Positions 6,683 through 8,736 of a stretch of DNA of 8,736 bases are shown here, piece after piece. The notes under the pieces were generated by a model. The model did no database searches and was not told the origin of the DNA. It was given only the letters and a program-made list of their open reading frames with translations. How positions within the stretch are numbered: the stretch's first letter is position 1; each line of letters opens with the position of its first letter. The position numbers and the translations under genes are program-made. Where the stretch lies: NCBI GenBank assembly GCA_947450405.1, contig CANFVI010000065.1, forward strand, positions 1-8,736, read 5' to 3'. The DNA comes from Flavobacteriales bacterium. Lineage in GTDB: Bacteria; Bacteroidota; Bacteroidia; NS11-12g; UBA955.

Positions 6683-6715
6683 AAAAAAAAGGACTTCCAA
6701 ATGGAAGTCCTTTTT
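6683..6715 (-). terminator. rho-independent terminator of the T9SS cargo gene
   Basis: A perfect 8-bp stem, GGACTTCC (6691-6698) / GGAAGTCC (6703-6710), encloses a 4-base loop. Read on the minus strand it is followed by eight T (complement of 6683-6690) and preceded by five A (complement of 6711-6715), which extend the stem by A-U pairs. It lies 25 bp after the stop of the secreted-protein gene ending at 6740 and 26 bp before the DUF5723 start. It is the clearest intrinsic terminator in the window and separates the two minus-strand genes. Confidence 0.9.
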
Positions 6716-6739
6716 AGTATACAGTTTGGTTAAATAATC

Positions 6740-8071
6740 TTACTTAACAATAAATTTAGAAGATTTGGTACCTGCAGCAGATTCAATGGTAACAGTGTAA
6801 ATACCAGTTGACAAGTTGCTAGTAGCCAAAGGCAATTCATTCAAACCAGCATTCATAGCTTTAGCAGATGTAGCCAATACTACACGACCATTCATGTCGT
6901 AAACTTTTGCACTAACCATAGACGCTGACTTCAAATTAACAACAGCAGTTGAGTTATTGTTTGAAGAAGATGGGTTAGGATAAACAACCAAGCCAATGTT
7001 TGAGTTCATCAATTCTTTTGTAGACAAGTTATCGCAAGTAATGTGAATATCAGTATTCATCATATAAGCAGTACCATAAACAGTTGTTGGAAGATAACCT
7101 TGCCAAATACTCACTTTTGTACCTGGTAACAAATCAGAAGTTGTCCAAAATGTATTGTTGATTTTGTAAGGCGTAGTCAAAATATCGTGAGGAATCTTGT
7201 CAAAATAAGCCAAATAAACAGCAAATCCGTTGATTTTTTTAGTATAATTAGCATTATTCCAATCTAAGAGAGTATCGTTCAACTGCGCAGGAATCATTGG
7301 TTTGAAGTTGATAGAATACGCAATTACATTGCTAGTTACAGCAGTACCATTGGTTGACAAAGAATTGAAGTTTGGAGTCAACGTAATTGGGCTAATACCT
7401 GCGGTTCCACCAGCAACATTAAACGAATCACTATTTGCAGCAGTCAACAAAATTGTATCTGTTTTCAAAGCAGATTTGTTGGTTGCTTTGTAAGGCACAA
7501 ATGTTGTTCCTTTAGGTACACCATAGTAGTAAGATTTTTTCAATGGATCGTTCTGATAGTTGTATGCAGTAATACTCATACCCGATGCATCGTAGTATTG
7601 TACAAATAAAGTATCAACTACATCAACCATATTACCACCGATGTTAACTTTATCAACATTTCTTAAATAAGCTTTAATAAATCTCAATGTATCAACATGA
7701 TAAGGATTAAATCTAGTCAAAACTGTGTTTGGAGCGTCTAAAAATGTAGTATCTTTAGGATCAAATGAACCACCAATTACGTGAAAATTAATATTTGATT
7801 TTCCACCTGTAGTGTACACTACGCAAGCATTACTATCTGGAGCAATCCAAAACAATGTCTTCTTACTTGAGTTAGAAGTAGAATTGGTGTAAGCATCAAC
7901 GTAGTTGTAAAGCTCAGATGTACCAGCACGACGGCTAATTTTAGATGATTTAGCGCGAGAAGGAGCGATAAAGCGAATTCCTTGATCTTTAACGATAGGT
8001 TGTCCCAAACTTTGTGCATTTGCAGACATCGCCGCCAACACCGTGAAACCTAAAAATAGTAATTTTTTCAT
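6740..8071 (-). CDS. secreted protein with T9SS type A C-terminal sorting domain, unknown function
   Basis: This 443-aa secreted protein has a Sec signal peptide, MKKLLFLGFTVLAAMSANAQ (1-20, cleavage after AQ). Residues 21-50 are basic and may be a linker. A beta-rich body (about 52-345) has many Thr/Asn/Tyr residues and no enzymatic motif I can recognise. Only two cysteines are present, Cys83 and Cys346. The C-terminal domain (about 359-443) is a type A sorting signal for the type IX secretion system: GLVVYPNPSSS (360-370), VYDMNGRVV (390-398), LSTGIYTVTI (420-429) and the final SSKFIVK. The protein should cross the inner membrane by Sec and the outer membrane by T9SS, with cleavage of the sorting domain and attachment or release at the cell surface. 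It is flanked by its own TATATTTG promoter box and its own terminator, so it is probably monocistronic. The start is supported by the signal peptide at the first Met. Confidence 0.9.
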   Translation of the reverse strand: MKKLLFLGFTVLAAMSANAQSLGQPIVKDQGIRFIAPSRAKSSKISRRAGTSELYNYVDAYTNSTSNSSKKTLFWIAPDSNACVVYTTGGKSNINFHVIGGSFDPKDTTFLDAPNTVLTRFNPYHVDTLRFIKAYLRNVDKVNIGGNMVDVVDTLFVQYYDASGMSITAYNYQNDPLKKSYYYGVPKGTTFVPYKATNKSALKTDTILLTAANSDSFNVAGGTAGISPITLTPNFNSLSTNGTAVTSNVIAYSINFKPMIPAQLNDTLLDWNNANYTKKINGFAVYLAYFDKIPHDILTTPYKINNTFWTTSDLLPGTKVSIWQGYLPTTVYGTAYMMNTDIHITCDNLSTKELMNSNIGLVVYPNPSSSNNNSTAVVNLKSASMVSAKVYDMNGRVVLATSAKAMNAGLNELPLATSNLSTGIYTVTIESAAGTKSSKFIVK

Positions 8072-8178
8072 TTCTATATGTTTTTTGAATGTTTTAATTA
8101 GGCAAATATAATGAATTCCAAGAAAAAACCATTATCTAATTGTATAACTTTTTGTCATATTTTACGCAATTATCGCAA
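8072..8178. other. intergenic region between SDR gene and T9SS cargo gene
   Basis: This 107-bp AT-rich spacer lies between two minus-strand genes. It holds the -7 box of the cargo gene at 8103-8110 and, nearer the SDR end, a 9-bp-period direct repeat CGCAATTA (8165-8172 and 8174-8181, the second copy running into the SDR stop). A weak A/T-only fold before a T-run (complement of about 8123-8128) could act as a poor terminator for the SDR gene, but no good stem is present. I see no RNA gene or small open frame worth calling. Confidence 0.5.
8103..8110 (-). promoter_or_regulatory. -7 promoter element of the T9SS cargo gene (TATATTTG)
   Basis: On the minus strand this reads TATATTTG, an exact match to the Bacteroidota -7 consensus TAnnTTTG, 31 bp upstream of the ATG at 8071. 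It would give a leader of roughly 25-28 nt. No TTG is found at the usual -33 spacing; the nearest (complement of 8119-8121) is only 8 bp upstream. The leader is AT-rich with no Shine-Dalgarno sequence, which is normal for this phylum. Confidence 0.55.
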
Positions 8179-8736
8179 TTAAATATCACCTAAAATTGGT
8201 CGTAAAACAACCTCTTCCATTACCGTAGTCTGATTGATAGACCAAGCAGCAAACAACGAATCGGCTACGTCCATTGGTTTCATGAACCTACTTTCAGGCA
8301 AATCAACTCCAGCCCATGAATCTGTAAGTGTTGCACCGGGCATCACAGACGTCACCCGAATTCCTTTATCTCGTCCCTCAAGCCTTAAACTCTTTGAAAA
8401 TCCGTGCAAAGCAAATTTCGAAATTGAATAACTTCCACCAGCGGCATATGCAGTAAAGCTTGCAATGCTGCACATATTAAACACATGCGATCTTGCGTTT
8501 TCTGCAAAAGAATGCCACAATCCCTTTGTAACCCAATAGGCCGAAAATAAATTGGTATCCATCATTTTACGCAATTGAGAAGTATCCTCCTCCATCATTT
8601 TGCCCCCTAGAAATACACCTGCGTTATTTACCAAGACATCCACTTTTGAATATTCGCTTAAAATTGCATCAGCAAATAATTTACACTGATTTTCAACAGA
8701 TAAATCTGCAGCAAAAAAAGAACATTTGCATTGAAA
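8179..8736 (-). CDS. short-chain dehydrogenase/reductase (SDR), C-terminal part (5' end outside window)
   Basis: These are the C-terminal 185 residues of a classical NAD(P)-dependent SDR oxidoreductase. The frame is open to the right edge; the GTG at 8643 is an internal Val, because the residues before it (FFAADLSVENQC...SEYSKV) are normal SDR sequence containing the cofactor-contacting Asp11-Leu12. Landmarks in fragment numbering are NNAG (37-40), Asn62 in TNLFSAYW, the catalytic Ser90 in NMCSIAS, Tyr103 and Lys107 in YSISK, and the VMPGATLTDSW loop (131-141). All four residues of the N-S-Y-K catalytic set are present, so it is probably active. The missing N-terminus, roughly 45-50 residues, would hold the TGxxxGIG nucleotide-binding motif. 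The end, EEVVLRPILGDI, is a family-typical C-terminus. The substrate cannot be inferred. No clear terminator follows before the cargo gene's promoter. Confidence 0.93.
   Translation of the reverse strand, partial: FQCKCSFFAADLSVENQCKLFADAILSEYSKVDVLVNNAGVFLGGKMMEEDTSQLRKMMDTNLFSAYWVTKGLWHSFAENARSHVFNMCSIASFTAYAAGGSYSISKFALHGFSKSLRLEGRDKGIRVTSVMPGATLTDSWAGVDLPESRFMKPMDVADSLFAAWSINQTTVMEEVVLRPILGDI

Noticed and set aside
6729..6748. Near-palindrome GTTAAATAATCTTACTTAAC around the T9SS cargo stop codon
   Set aside because: It is AT-rich with two internal mismatches and lies next to a much better terminator at 6683-6715, so it is probably a by-product of composition.
8165..8181. Direct repeat CGCAATTA x2 with 9-bp period
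   Set aside because: There are only two short copies in AT-rich DNA, and the second overlaps the SDR stop codon. This is too little to support a regulatory or CRISPR-like call.
8641..8643. GTG as start of the SDR gene
   Set aside because: The upstream in-frame residues are normal SDR sequence (DLSVENQ...SEYSK) up to the window edge, so this is an internal Val codon of a truncated gene.
1..8736. Insertion sequences, tRNA/rRNA genes, CRISPR arrays, defence or toxin-antitoxin modules
   Set aside because: All long stretches are accounted for by ordinary chromosomal genes. No transposase motifs, terminal repeats, tRNA-like folds or regular repeat-spacer arrays were seen.

Overview
The window comes from an AT-rich chromosome of the phylum Bacteroidota. 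Several things point there together: a TonB-dependent receptor, a DUF4290 gene directly upstream of a MurA with the phylum-style active-site loop, a DUF5723 outer-membrane protein, a secreted protein with a type IX secretion (T9SS) C-terminal sorting domain, a TetR-like/ABC1-kinase pair that I recall from Flavobacteria-type genomes, and -7 boxes of the TAnnTTTG type in place of a sigma70 -10. I cannot name the genus. The assignments rest on motif recognition, not on a search.

Layout. (1) 1-792, + strand: the C-terminal 263 residues of a FecA-like TonB-dependent receptor, cut by the left edge. (2) 2769-815, - strand: a two-gene operon of a divergent TetR-type regulator (208 aa) and an ABC1/UbiB-family atypical kinase (443 aa), overlapping by 4 bp (ATGA). 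It ends convergently with the receptor gene at a strong hairpin that lies partly inside the kinase's last codons. (3) 2857-5201, + strand: a tight operon DUF4290 - murA - small membrane protein, with gaps of 5 and 3 bp, divergent from the TetR gene. The 87-bp divergent spacer holds a 19-bp imperfect palindrome, a candidate operator. (4) 6656-5202, - strand: a DUF5723 outer-membrane beta-barrel protein whose stop codon directly abuts the stop of the operon facing it. (5) 8071-6740, - strand: a secreted T9SS cargo protein of unknown function, followed by a perfect 8-bp-stem terminator only 26 bp before the DUF5723 start. (6) 8736-8179, - strand: the C-terminal 185 residues of a short-chain dehydrogenase, cut by the right edge.

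How the genes relate. This looks like a core chromosomal region focused on the envelope: peptidoglycan precursor synthesis (MurA), outer-membrane transport (TonB receptor, DUF5723) and secretion (T9SS cargo). The TetR/ABC1 pair is probably an autoregulated unit connected to membrane or quinone/lipid homeostasis, but its ligand and substrate cannot be read from the sequence. I see no mobile element, CRISPR array, tRNA or rRNA and no clear sign of recent gene transfer. I found no convincing new multi-gene system. The points most worth checking are the Asp in place of the catalytic Cys of MurA, the Gly-to-Ala change in the kinase's KxGQ motif, the candidate TetR operator, and the very compact transcription signals.
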